A stretch of DNA of 64,000 nt, taken from Herbiconiux sp. SALV-R1. Lineage in GTDB: Bacteria; Actinomycetota; Actinomycetes; Actinomycetales; Microbacteriaceae. The stretch covers positions 2,914,001-2,978,000 of the forward strand of contig NZ_CP053344.1 in assembly GCF_013113715.1 (NCBI RefSeq), in the 5' to 3' direction. The notes below the pieces were generated by a model. The model made no database searches, was not told the DNA's origin, and worked only from the letters and a program-made list of their open reading frames with translations. Of the stretch, positions 34,028 to 42,357 are shown in pieces. Positions within the stretch are counted from its first letter, which is position 1. Each line of letters begins with the position of its first letter. The translations under genes and the position numbers were made by a program.

Positions 34028-34935
34028 GACACGGGCAGAGGAACGACCCGCGCGCGAAGCGCCGGGAGCGGAGTCGCTGGGTACGGCTCTGGCGGCTGTG
34101 GCGCACCCGCCGCCCGGTCACCTTCACCGAGAAGGTGAGGTACAAGATGCTGCGCGACCATCGCGAGCTTCTCGTCACCTTCGCCGACAAGGCCGCCGTG
34201 CGCGACTACGTCGCCACCCGCATCGGCGCCGAGCACCTGCCGCACGCGTTCGCCGTCATCGACGACCCGGCGCGGCTGCGCGAGCTGCGGCTGCCCGACC
34301 GCTTCGTGGTGAAGCCGACCCACGGCAGCGGGGCGGCCATCGTGGTGAGCCCGGAGGCTCCCGCCGACGCCGAGCTCCCCGAGGCGCGGTGGAGCTGGGT
34401 GTATCGGCACGTGCGCCCCGAAGCCGCCGATCGCGACCGGCTGGCGGCGATCGGCGCGCACTGGTCGAGTCAGCTCTACGGGCAGGGGCCCAACCGCGAG
34501 TGGGCCTACGGGCAGGTTGCGCCACGCATCCTGATCGAGGAGATGCTGACGGGCGAGGGCGGCGGCATCCCCGACGACTTCAAGCTGTTCGTGTTCCACG
34601 GGCGGTGCCACTTCATCCAGGTCGACACCGCCCGCTTCGCCGGCCGCACGCAAGACTTCTACACGCCCGACTGGGAGCATCTGCCGCTGAGTGGCGGTCC
34701 ACCCTGGGCCGACCCGCCCCGCTCCCGCCCCGACCGGCTCGACACCCTCATCGAGCTCGCCGAGCGCCTCGGCGCGGAGACCGACTTCGTACGCGTCGAC
34801 CTCTACCTGCTGCCCGACCGCATCGTGTTCGGCGAGCTCACGAGCTACCCCGCCGGCGGTGACAGCCCCTTCCACCCGGTGTCGTTCGACGCGGAGTTCG
34901 GGCGACCGTGGAAGGTGCCGCGGCGCTACCGCTGA
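34024..34935 (+). CDS. TupA-like ATP-grasp ligase
   Basis: 303 aa. ATP-grasp features: FTEKVRYKMLRDHRELLVTFADK at the N-terminus (TupA family), FVVKPTHGSGAAIVV (nucleotide-binding lysine and glycine loop), ILIEEMLTGEGGGIPDDFKLFVFHG, and VRVDLYLLPDRIVFGELTSYPAGG. The characterised relatives act in teichuronopeptide or capsule glycan assembly, forming amide bonds between glycan and amino acids. Here it closes a chain of four coupled glycosyltransferases, suggesting an amino-acid-modified cell-surface glycan. Starts at GTG 34024. Confidence 0.87.
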   Translation: MRHGQRNDPRAKRRERSRWVRLWRLWRTRRPVTFTEKVRYKMLRDHRELLVTFADKAAVRDYVATRIGAEHLPHAFAVIDDPARLRELRLPDRFVVKPTHGSGAAIVVSPEAPADAELPEARWSWVYRHVRPEAADRDRLAAIGAHWSSQLYGQGPNREWAYGQVAPRILIEEMLTGEGGGIPDDFKLFVFHGRCHFIQVDTARFAGRTQDFYTPDWEHLPLSGGPPWADPPRSRPDRLDTLIELAERLGAETDFVRVDLYLLPDRIVFGELTSYPAGGDSPFHPVSFDAEFGRPWKVPRRYR

Positions 34936-34966
34936 GAGTCGGCGCCGGGTCGCCTCCCGCCGGGGA

Positions 34967-35620
34967 TCAGCTCGCCGCGAGCCTGCGGGTGAAGATCGGC
35001 TCCGCTCCGTCAGCCCTGACGAATCCGACCCGCGGGTAGAACGCGAGAGCCCCCGAGTTGCGCGGGTCGACACCGAGGTGCACCCCGGGTGACCCTGCAG
35101 CGGCAAGGCGGGCGAGCAGCTCCTCGATGAGCCGACGCCCGAGACCGTGCCCCTGCGCTTCGGGCAGCAGGTCGATGTGGAGGTGCGAGGGGAACCCCGC
35201 GGCCTGGGCGACGAGAAGCCCCGCGGCGTGCTCGCGCCGCTCGCCGGGGGTGAGCGCGAGGTCGTCGAGCTGCTCGAAGCCTGCGGCGAACTCCGCCGTG
35301 TCGAGGGCTCCGAGCGCGTAGCCGACGACCCGGCCGTCGACCTCCGCCACGACGGCGAAGGCGGGTTCGAGATCGAGGTAGGGGGTGGCGTAGCGGGCGA
35401 CCAGCGCGTCGAGGGCGGCGGTGTCGAAGCCGCCGGCCCGCGCATCCGTTCCCGCGTCGCCGGTGGCGATGCAGATGTGGGCGATCGCGTCGCGGTCGGC
35501 GGTGCCGGTTGCGGTTCCGAATCCGCCTGCGGCGGAGGCGGTGCGGATTTGCACGGCGGCACCCGACGCTGCCCCGGCCCCCGCACCCGCCGCCGCAGCC
35601 TCCCCGCCCGGCTCAGACAT
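34967..35620 (-). CDS. GNAT acetyltransferase linked to racemase
   Basis: 217 aa. A low-complexity Ala/Gly N-terminus (1-45) precedes a GNAT core: VVAEVDGRVVGYALG, then PEAQGHGLGRRLIEELL (motif A, about 155-171) and GVHLGVDPRNSGALAFYPRVGF. The ATG at 35620 overlaps the upstream racemase stop by 8 bp, so the two are translationally coupled. By analogy with the Geobacillus N-succinylamino-acid racemase pathway, which includes a GNAT N-succinyltransferase, it may N-acylate amino acids; the acyl donor is not known. Confidence 0.85.
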   Translation of the reverse strand: MSEPGGEAAAAGAGAGAASGAAVQIRTASAAGGFGTATGTADRDAIAHICIATGDAGTDARAGGFDTAALDALVARYATPYLDLEPAFAVVAEVDGRVVGYALGALDTAEFAAGFEQLDDLALTPGERREHAAGLLVAQAAGFPSHLHIDLLPEAQGHGLGRRLIEELLARLAAAGSPGVHLGVDPRNSGALAFYPRVGFVRADGAEPIFTRRLAAS

Positions 35621-36770
35621 GCCCGAGGTAGCGCACCGGCTGCGAGCGCCACTCCTGCAGCAGCTCCTCCCGCACCGTGACGCCGGAGCCCGCCGCCGTC
35701 GGCACCGCCAGCCGGCCCTCCACCAGCACGAACGACTCGGTGAGGTCTTCGGCGAAGTACCTGTCCGACCCCGAGGTGTCGCCCGGCAGCGTGAAGCCGG
35801 GCAGTGCCGCGAGCGCCACGTTCGCCGCCCTTCCCACACCGGTCTCGAGCATCCCGCCGCACCACACCGGCACGTCGCGCGCCCGGCACACGTCGTGCAC
35901 CCGCACCGCTTCGAGGTAGCCGCCGACCCGCCCCGCCTTGATGTTGACGATCGACGTCGCGTCGCGCGCGATCGCGTCGACCGCCACCTCGGCCGAGGTG
36001 ATCGACTCGTCGAGGCACACGGGCGTGTCGATGGCCGCGGCGAGCGCCGCGTGGCTCGCGATGTCCTCCTCGACGAAGGGCTGCTCGATGAGCAGCAACC
36101 CGAAGTCGTCGAGCCGGCGCAGATGGTCGATGTCGTCGACCGTGTAGGCGGTGTTGGCGTCGACCTGCAGCAGCGCGTCGGGCCCGAGCAGCGACCGCAC
36201 GGCGGCCACCGGTTCGAGGTCCCACCCGGGCTTGATCTTCAGCTTGATGCGCCGGTAGCCGGCGTCGCGGTACGACGCGACCTCCTCCAGCAGCTCGTCG
36301 ATCGAGGAGGCAATGCCCACCGACACCCCGCACTCCACCTCAGGGCGCACGGCCCCGAAGTACTCGCCGAAGCTCACCCCGGCGGCCCGGGTCTGCGCAT
36401 CGAGCACGGCGGTCTCGAGGGCGGCCTTCGCCATCCGGTGCCCGATCACGAAGCCCAGCGCCGCACCCACGTCGCGGGCGCCGAGCGTCCGCACCCCGAG
36501 CAGCGCCGGAGCGAGGTAGCGCGCGAGCACCTCGGCCACGCCCTCCACGTACTCGCTCGAGTACACCGGGTCGGTCATCGCCACGCACTCGCCCCAGCCC
36601 TCGCCGTCGCCCGTGCGCACCCGCACGAGCAGCACGTCGCGCACGTACTGGCGCCCGAAGCTCGTCTCGAACGGCCGCACCAGGGGCATCGACACGCGGT
36701 GCAGCTCCACCTCCTCGAGCTCGACCGGGTCGAGCTCGGGAAGGGGGGAACTCTGCTCGGGCACCGTCAT
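35613..36770 (-). CDS. menC: Enolase-superfamily o-succinylbenzoate synthase / N-acylamino acid racemase
   Basis: 385 aa. The TIM-barrel active site is complete: KLKIKPGW gives the KxK bases, the metal ligands sit in LLQVDANTAYT, LLIEQPF and CLDESI, and the second catalytic lysine is in IVNIKAGRVGG. NSAR/OSBS members with this layout either dehydrate SHCHC in menaquinone synthesis or racemise N-acylamino acids. The neighbours favour racemisation: a GNAT gene overlaps its 3' end and a saccharopine-dehydrogenase-like gene is 2 bp upstream. No other men genes are nearby. The symbol is by homology only. Confidence 0.85.
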   Translation of the reverse strand: MTVPEQSSPLPELDPVELEEVELHRVSMPLVRPFETSFGRQYVRDVLLVRVRTGDGEGWGECVAMTDPVYSSEYVEGVAEVLARYLAPALLGVRTLGARDVGAALGFVIGHRMAKAALETAVLDAQTRAAGVSFGEYFGAVRPEVECGVSVGIASSIDELLEEVASYRDAGYRRIKLKIKPGWDLEPVAAVRSLLGPDALLQVDANTAYTVDDIDHLRRLDDFGLLLIEQPFVEEDIASHAALAAAIDTPVCLDESITSAEVAVDAIARDATSIVNIKAGRVGGYLEAVRVHDVCRARDVPVWCGGMLETGVGRAANVALAALPGFTLPGDTSGSDRYFAEDLTESFVLVEGRLAVPTAAGSGVTVREELLQEWRSQPVRYLGHV

Positions 36771-36772
36771 CG

Positions 36773-38047
36773 TCACGCCAGCCGGTCTTCGAGCCCCCAG
36801 GCCTGCCCGTACCCGCCCTCGGCCTCGGGCCGGGCCATGAGCTCGAGGAACGGCTCGGCATCGAACGCCTCCGGCCCGAGCACCCCGCTCCCCGACCAGG
36901 TGCCCGCGGCCAGCAGCTCGAGGGCGACAACCGGGTTGAGCGCCGTCTGCCACACCACGCACTGCGCCTCGTACTCGGCCATCGTCCACTCGTTGTCGCT
37001 CACGTGGTAGAGGTACACCTCGCGCGGCTCGCCGTCGGTGCCGGTTCCGGTCACCCACAGCCCCGCGCAGGTCTTGCCCGTCATGAACGGCCCGAGCGTG
37101 GCGGGGTCGGGCAGCCCGGCCGCCACCACGTCGCGCGGAGCCACCTCGACCGGACCGTTCGCCGAGCGCACCCGCAGCGGCGTCGTCTTGTCGAGGCCCA
37201 GCTGGTGCAGCGTCTTCAAGATGCCGATGAACTCCTCACCGAGCCCGTACTTGAAGGTCACCCGCTTGGCGTCGACCCAGCGCGGCATGAGCAGCACCTC
37301 CTCGTGCTCCACGTTCACGCACTCCACGTCGCCGATGCCCTCGGGGAAGGTGAACACCTCCGGCTCCGAGAACGGCGGCGTCGTGTACCAGCCCTTGTCC
37401 TTCTCCCAGATGACGGGCGGATTGAGGCACTCCTCGATGGTGGTCCAGATCGAGAACGAGGGCGCGAAGATCTCGTTGCCGTCGGAGTCGCGCACCACGA
37501 GGTTGGCGCCGTCGCGTGTGCCGAGCTCGTCGATCTCGCTGAACAGGTGGTCGGCGGCGTAGCGCGCGAACACGTCGCTCAGCCCCGGCTCGACGCCCAT
37601 GCCCACGAGCGCGAGCCGCCCCCGGGTCTCCCAGTCGGCGGCCTGCGCGAACTGGTCATCGCCAAGCTTTACCCCGGTCTCGGTGAACGGATGCACGGGG
37701 TGCGGCTCCGACAGACTCATCGCCATGTCGAGGTAGTCGGCCCCAGCGGCGAGCGCCCCCGCGAAGATGGTGGGCACGAACTTCGGCTCGACCGCGTTCA
37801 TCACGTGGGTGGCGCCGTGCTTCCCGGCCACCGCGGAGACGCTGTCGGGGTCGGAGGCGTCGATGCTGTCGGCCGAGAAGCGGGCCGCCACCTCGTCGCC
37901 GTGCCGGCCGGCGATCCACGCGACGGTGCGCTCCGCCCGGGCGACGTCGTAGTCGGTGACGACGATGTGCTCGTAGAAGGAACGTCGGGCAGCGATCTTC
38001 GCGATGGCGTCGCCCACGCCGCCGGCGCCCACAAGGAGAATTCTCAT
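36773..38047 (-). CDS. Saccharopine dehydrogenase family protein
   Basis: 424 aa. N-terminal Rossmann loop VGAGGVGDAIAKIAAR (about 5-20), acidic D after the second strand for NAD(P) preference, then FTETGVKLGDDQF, GMGVEPGLSDVFARYAADHLF and a second alpha/beta lobe. Members oxidise or reduce amino-acid-derived imines (saccharopine, lysine, carboxynorspermidine). TAACGT (38059 to 38054) is 6 nt before the ATG: leaderless and first in the operon with the racemase and GNAT. Its product could feed or drain an amino acid pool that the other two interconvert. Confidence 0.9.
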   Translation of the reverse strand: MRILLVGAGGVGDAIAKIAARRSFYEHIVVTDYDVARAERTVAWIAGRHGDEVAARFSADSIDASDPDSVSAVAGKHGATHVMNAVEPKFVPTIFAGALAAGADYLDMAMSLSEPHPVHPFTETGVKLGDDQFAQAADWETRGRLALVGMGVEPGLSDVFARYAADHLFSEIDELGTRDGANLVVRDSDGNEIFAPSFSIWTTIEECLNPPVIWEKDKGWYTTPPFSEPEVFTFPEGIGDVECVNVEHEEVLLMPRWVDAKRVTFKYGLGEEFIGILKTLHQLGLDKTTPLRVRSANGPVEVAPRDVVAAGLPDPATLGPFMTGKTCAGLWVTGTGTDGEPREVYLYHVSDNEWTMAEYEAQCVVWQTALNPVVALELLAAGTWSGSGVLGPEAFDAEPFLELMARPEAEGGYGQAWGLEDRLA

Positions 38048-38063
38048 GGGTCGACGTTACCGG

Positions 38064-38801
38064 TCAGGGTCTGATTGCGGAACGGTCGCCGCGCATCCAC
38101 ACCGGCCGATGGTCGGCGGCGCGTTCCCGGTAGAGCTTGGCGGCGAACGGCGCCCAGAGCAGCGCCGCGACCGCGGCCCCGAGCAGCAGCCCGCCGATGG
38201 TGTCGCTCACCCAGTGCGCGCCGAGGTAGGTGCGGCTGGCCATCATGAGGAGGGTGTAGACCGAGCCGGCCACCCAGATCCACACGCGGGCGAAGACGAT
38301 GCCGAAGGTCACCGCGATGGTGGCGGCGTTCGCCGAGTGGCCCGAGGGGAACGACCCGAAGTCGGAGACGACGAGGATGTCTTCGGGGCGGGGCCTGCCC
38401 ACCACGGTCTTCAGTACCTGCACGAGCCCGGCGCTCACGATGATGGCGATGGTGAAGTACAGCGCGGCCCAGGGGCGGCGGAACAGCAGCAGGGTGACGA
38501 TCACGATGATCGGCACGACGAACACGGCCACCACACCGCCGCCGAGGTAGTTCATGACGAGCGAGGGCACCTCCCAGAAGGGGGCGCGGTGCTCGACGAT
38601 CTCCTCCATCCACTCGGCGTCGAAGGCGAACGGGAGCCCCTGCTCGCGGAGCACCACCAGGGCACCGATGACGAGGGCGAACAGCAGCGCGACGGCCCCC
38701 GAGACCACCGGCCAGAACCGCGCCACCTTGTACGGCGTCGGTGCGTCGGGTGGCAGCGGTTCCCCGTGCTCGACGGGGGGCGGAGGCGGGGTGGTCGACA
38801 T
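38064..38801 (-). CDS. PAP2 family phosphatase
   Basis: 245 aa, about six helices. The three PAP2 motifs are present: KTVVGRPRP (KxxxxxxRP), PSGH, and SRTYLGAHWVSD (SRxxxxxHxxxD). Likely dephosphorylates undecaprenyl-pyrophosphate or phosphatidate at the outer face of the membrane. A Pro-rich N-terminus (MSTTPPPPPVE) faces the cytoplasm. TAGTCT (38813 to 38808) 6 nt before the ATG marks a leaderless start. Confidence 0.95.
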   Translation of the reverse strand: MSTTPPPPPVEHGEPLPPDAPTPYKVARFWPVVSGAVALLFALVIGALVVLREQGLPFAFDAEWMEEIVEHRAPFWEVPSLVMNYLGGGVVAVFVVPIIVIVTLLLFRRPWAALYFTIAIIVSAGLVQVLKTVVGRPRPEDILVVSDFGSFPSGHSANAATIAVTFGIVFARVWIWVAGSVYTLLMMASRTYLGAHWVSDTIGGLLLGAAVAALLWAPFAAKLYRERAADHRPVWMRGDRSAIRP

Positions 38802-38851
38802 CTCGCGAGACTACCGCGACGTGCCCGTGGCCGCCCGCCCGCGCATCCGCT

Positions 38852-40111
38852 TCATCTCGTGAGCTCGGGCACCCGCCAGGGCCTCACGATGAGCCAGAGC
38901 GACAGGATGCTCACCACGGCCGTTCCCGCCATGACGGCGGCCATCGGTACGGCGCTGCCGATGCCGAGCACGCCGACCAGCGGTGAGATGAGGCCGGCCA
39001 AGCCGAAGTTCACGGCGCCGAGCAGCGACGCCGCCGTGCCGGCCTCATGGCCGTGGTCGTTCAGGGCGAGCACCTGCACGCACGGGAAGGTGAGCCCGCA
39101 GGCGAAGATGAAGAACCACAGCGGCACCAGCGTGCCCCAGAGGCCCAGCTGCAACTCGGAGAACAGCACGATGAGCCCCGCCATGGCGACGAGAAGCACG
39201 GTGGAGACCGCGATGATCCACTGCGGACCGAACCAGCGGGTGAGGCGGGAGCTGAGCTGCACGCCGCCCACGATGCCGAGCGAGTTCACGGCGAACAGCA
39301 CCCCGTACTGCTGCGGGTCGAAGCCGTAGACCTGCTGGAACAGGAAGGAGCTCGCCGAGAGGTAGGAGAACAGACCCGAGAAGGTCATGCCGCCGATGAG
39401 GGCCACGCCGACGAAGACGGGGTCGGTGAGCACGGCGCGATAGCGCTGCCCGGCGGTGGCATGGCCGGCGTCGTGGCGGCGTTCGGGGGGCAGCGTCTCG
39501 CGGATGCCGATCGCCACGACGGTGATGACGATCGCCCCGTAGGCGGCGAGCACCCAGAAGATGCCGCGCCAGTCGACGACGAGCAGCAGCTGCGAGCCGA
39601 TGAGCGGCGCGAGGATGGGGGCGAGGCCCGACACCAGTGCCAGCCGGGAGAGCATCAGCACGAGTGGGCGGCCGCCGAACAGGTCGCGCACCATCGCCAT
39701 CGCGACCACGGCGCCCGCCGCGGCGCCCATGCCCTGCAGCACGCGGAACACGCCGAGGCTCCAGATCTCGGGAGCCACGGCCGCGCCCACGCAGGCCACC
39801 ACGTGCACCGCGGTGGCGACGAGGATGGGCTTGCGCCGCCCGATGCGGTCGCTCAGCGGGCCCATCACGAGCTGGCCCAGCGCGAAGCCGACCGTGGTGC
39901 CGGTGAGGGTGAGCTGGATCATCGCGGCCGGTACGTCGAAGTCGGCCTCGAGTGTGGGGAACGCGGGGAGGTAGAGGTCGATCGTGAAGGGGCCGAGCGC
40001 CGTGAGGGCGCCGAGGATGACGATGTACAGCAGGCGCTGGCGCAGGGTGAGGGAGTCACCGGGATGCACCACGGTGGTCGCGGAGAGGGAGGCGGTGGAG
40101 GCGGTGGTCAC
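38852..40111 (-). CDS. Bcr/CflA-type multidrug MFS exporter
   Basis: 419 aa, 12 helices. FTIDLYLPAFPTLEADF is the family's helix-1 signature; MGPLSDRIGRRKPIL is the loop 2-3 motif, RVLQGMGAAAGAVVAMAMVRDL covers helix 4-5. Proton-driven drug or sulphonamide-type exporter. Starts at GTG 40111; no Shine-Dalgarno or clear -10 was found there, so the exact start is uncertain. Confidence 0.9.
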   Translation of the reverse strand: MTTASTASLSATTVVHPGDSLTLRQRLLYIVILGALTALGPFTIDLYLPAFPTLEADFDVPAAMIQLTLTGTTVGFALGQLVMGPLSDRIGRRKPILVATAVHVVACVGAAVAPEIWSLGVFRVLQGMGAAAGAVVAMAMVRDLFGGRPLVLMLSRLALVSGLAPILAPLIGSQLLLVVDWRGIFWVLAAYGAIVITVVAIGIRETLPPERRHDAGHATAGQRYRAVLTDPVFVGVALIGGMTFSGLFSYLSASSFLFQQVYGFDPQQYGVLFAVNSLGIVGGVQLSSRLTRWFGPQWIIAVSTVLLVAMAGLIVLFSELQLGLWGTLVPLWFFIFACGLTFPCVQVLALNDHGHEAGTAASLLGAVNFGLAGLISPLVGVLGIGSAVPMAAVMAGTAVVSILSLWLIVRPWRVPELTR

Positions 40112-40299
40112 GGAGGGCGAACGGCATTCTGCGGGGGCGCGCCCCGCCGTCGGTGGCGATGGAGGTGAGGGAGGCGGGCACCCCGGCGAACTCGAGGCGC
40201 CGGCGTCGTGTCCAGTCTAGGGAACCGCGGGCGGCCGGCGATGCGTCGGCCGGTGGGGTTGACGGATGCGCGGGTCGCGTGTGTCGGGCGGTCGGTCGC

Positions 40300-41094
40300 T
40301 CAGGCGACGATGACTTCGAGCCCCCGCTCGGCAAAGCCGTCGAGGGCACCGGGCTCGGGGTCGGCGGTGACCAGCACGTGGAACTCCTCGATGCCCCCGA
40401 TGCGGCCGAGGTCGACGACGCCCAGCTTGGAGGAGTCGGCGACGAAGACCGCGCGTTCGGCCGAGAGCAGCATCTGCCGCTTCAGCTCGGTCTCGGGGAG
40501 GTTCACGTTGGTCGCCCCGTGATGCGGATGCACGCCGGTGCCGCCGAGGAACGCCAGGTCGACGTGCAGCTCGTCGAGCACCTTCGAGGCGAAGGGCGCC
40601 ACCAGCGAGTGCTGCAGGGGCCTCAGCGTGCCGCCGGTGACGACGACGGTGAGGCGCGGGATGGCGGGCTCGAGCGCGAGCGCCGTGGTGAGGCTGTTCG
40701 TGACGACGACCACGTCGTCGAGGTCGTCGCGTTCGACGAGCGCAGCGGCGATGGCGGCCGGCGTCGTTCCGACGTCGAGGATGATGCTCGACCCGCTCGA
40801 CACCATCCCCGCCGCGACCTGCCCGATGCGCCGCTTCTGCTCGGCCGAGGTGGCGAGCGCCGCCTCGAACGGTTCCTCCCGGCGGCCGGCGCCGTTTCGA
40901 AGCACCGCGCCGCCGTGCACGCGGTCGATCGGGTACTCGCGTTCGATGGCGTCGAGGTCGGAGCGCACGGTGACCTCCGACACCCCGAACTCCCGGCTCA
41001 GTTCGGCGACCCGCACGAAGCCCGTGTCGAGCACGCGCGCGATGATGCGGTCGCGGCGCACGGCCGCCGGAAGCTGCTCGAAGTCGGAGGACAT
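40300..41094 (-). CDS. DeoR-family sugar regulator
   Basis: 264 aa. Winged helix-turn-helix at about 20-55 (VRVAELSREFGVSEVTVRSDLDAIE, then IDRVHGGAVL), followed by the DeoRC sensor with SIILDVGTTPAAIAAAL and LAFLGGTGVHP; the effector is usually a sugar phosphate. TTGACA (41129 to 41124), 17 bp, GAAACT, then 6 nt to the ATG at 41094 form a near-perfect promoter, so the transcript is leaderless; an ATG at 41133 is unlikely. Divergent from galT-galK and presumably its regulator. Confidence 0.92.
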   Translation of the reverse strand: MSSDFEQLPAAVRRDRIIARVLDTGFVRVAELSREFGVSEVTVRSDLDAIEREYPIDRVHGGAVLRNGAGRREEPFEAALATSAEQKRRIGQVAAGMVSSGSSIILDVGTTPAAIAAALVERDDLDDVVVVTNSLTTALALEPAIPRLTVVVTGGTLRPLQHSLVAPFASKVLDELHVDLAFLGGTGVHPHHGATNVNLPETELKRQMLLSAERAVFVADSSKLGVVDLGRIGGIEEFHVLVTADPEPGALDGFAERGLEVIVA

Positions 41095-41140
41095 GCGTCG
41101 AGTTTCGGTTGTTTTGCTTTGCTTGTCAATCATCTTCGTT

Positions 41141-41183
41141 CTTTCGACTTGACTTGTGGAATCGAAAGTGGGGTAATCGTCGT
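41141..41183 (+). promoter_or_regulatory. galT promoter with palindromic operator
   Basis: TTGACT (-35, 41149-41154), 17 bp, GGTAAT (-10, 41172-41177), 6 nt to GTG 41184: leaderless. CTTTCGA (41141-41147) and TCGAAAG (41162-41168) form a 7-bp inverted repeat flanking the -35, a plausible site for the divergent DeoR-family regulator. Confidence 0.7.
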
Positions 41184-42356
41184 GTGACTCAGCTCTCCCA
41201 CGGCATCACGAAGCGCGTGCACCACCTCTCCGACGGTCGCGAGCTCATCTACTTCGACGACGCCGACAGCACCCTCGACCCGGAGCGCGCTCCCGACCTG
41301 CGCCCCGCCGCACCGCGCCCGCCCGTCGCCTCCATGCGCCAAGACCCGCTCACCGGGGAGTGGATCTCCATCGCCGCCGCGCGGCAGAACCGCGTCATGC
41401 TGCCCCCGAAGCACCTCGACCCGCTGGCTCCGTCGACGCCCGAGAACCTCACCGAGGTGCCGAGCCTCTACGACGTCGCCGTGTTCGAGAACAAGTCGCC
41501 CTCCTTCGGGCCCGACCTCGCCGAGGTGACCGGAGCATCCGGAGCGTCTGGTGACTCGCGGGCCGTCGGGGAGCTGCAGTCGCTTGCCGAGATCGGCCTC
41601 GGGCGGGTGAAGCCCTCGGTGGGCCGGTGCGAGGTCGTGTGCTTCAGCCCGTCGACCGACGGTTCGTTCGCCACGCTGTCGCCCTCGCGGGCGCGCACGG
41701 TGGTGGAGGCGTGGGCCGACCGCACGGCCGCGCTCTCCGAACTGCCCGGCGTCGAGCAGGTGTTCCCGTTCGAGAACCGTGGCGAGGCCATCGGCGTCAC
41801 GCTGCACCACCCCCACGGGCAGATCTACGCCTACCCCTACATCACCCCGCGCACCCAGAAGCTCATCGCCTCGATCGAGAGCTACGGGCCGGCGCTGTTC
41901 GCCGACATCCTCGCCTTCGAGCAGGAGTCCGACCGTGTCGTGCTGCAGGGCGAGCACTTCACCGCGTTCGTGCCGTTCGCGGCGCGCTGGCCGCTCGAGA
42001 TCCACCTCCTCCCCCACCGGCACGTGCCCGACTTCGCGGGGCTGTCAGGCGAAGAGCGCGACGAGCTCGCCGTGCTCTACCAGCGCCTGCTGCGCGGGGT
42101 CGACGCCCTGTACGACACCCCGACGCCCTACATCGCGGCCTGGCACCAGGCGCCGGTGCACGCGCACCGCGACGACATCCGTCTCATGCTGCAGATCACA
42201 TCGCCGCGGCGGGCCGTCGACAAGCTCAAGTTCCTCGCGGGGTCGGAGGCGGCGATGGGGGCCTTCATCGGCGATGTGCCGCCCGAGGCGTCTGCGGCGC
42301 TTGTTCGAGACGCGCTTCAGCGAGCCGACCACCTCCGAGCCGACAGCGAGAACTGA
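41184..42356 (+). CDS. galT: Galactose-1-phosphate uridylyltransferase
   Basis: 390 aa. HxH-type nucleotidyl transfer: the HPHGQIYAYPYITPR segment contains the active-site HPH; the N-terminal RQDPLTGEWISIAAARQNR and the later FAARWPLEIHLLPHRHVPDF are family signatures. Exchanges UMP between UDP-glucose and galactose-1-phosphate in the Leloir pathway. Start GTG 41184, leaderless. galK follows 1 bp after the stop. Confidence 0.95.
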   Translation: MTQLSHGITKRVHHLSDGRELIYFDDADSTLDPERAPDLRPAAPRPPVASMRQDPLTGEWISIAAARQNRVMLPPKHLDPLAPSTPENLTEVPSLYDVAVFENKSPSFGPDLAEVTGASGASGDSRAVGELQSLAEIGLGRVKPSVGRCEVVCFSPSTDGSFATLSPSRARTVVEAWADRTAALSELPGVEQVFPFENRGEAIGVTLHHPHGQIYAYPYITPRTQKLIASIESYGPALFADILAFEQESDRVVLQGEHFTAFVPFAARWPLEIHLLPHRHVPDFAGLSGEERDELAVLYQRLLRGVDALYDTPTPYIAAWHQAPVHAHRDDIRLMLQITSPRRAVDKLKFLAGSEAAMGAFIGDVPPEASAALVRDALQRADHLRADSEN

Positions 42357-42357
42357 C

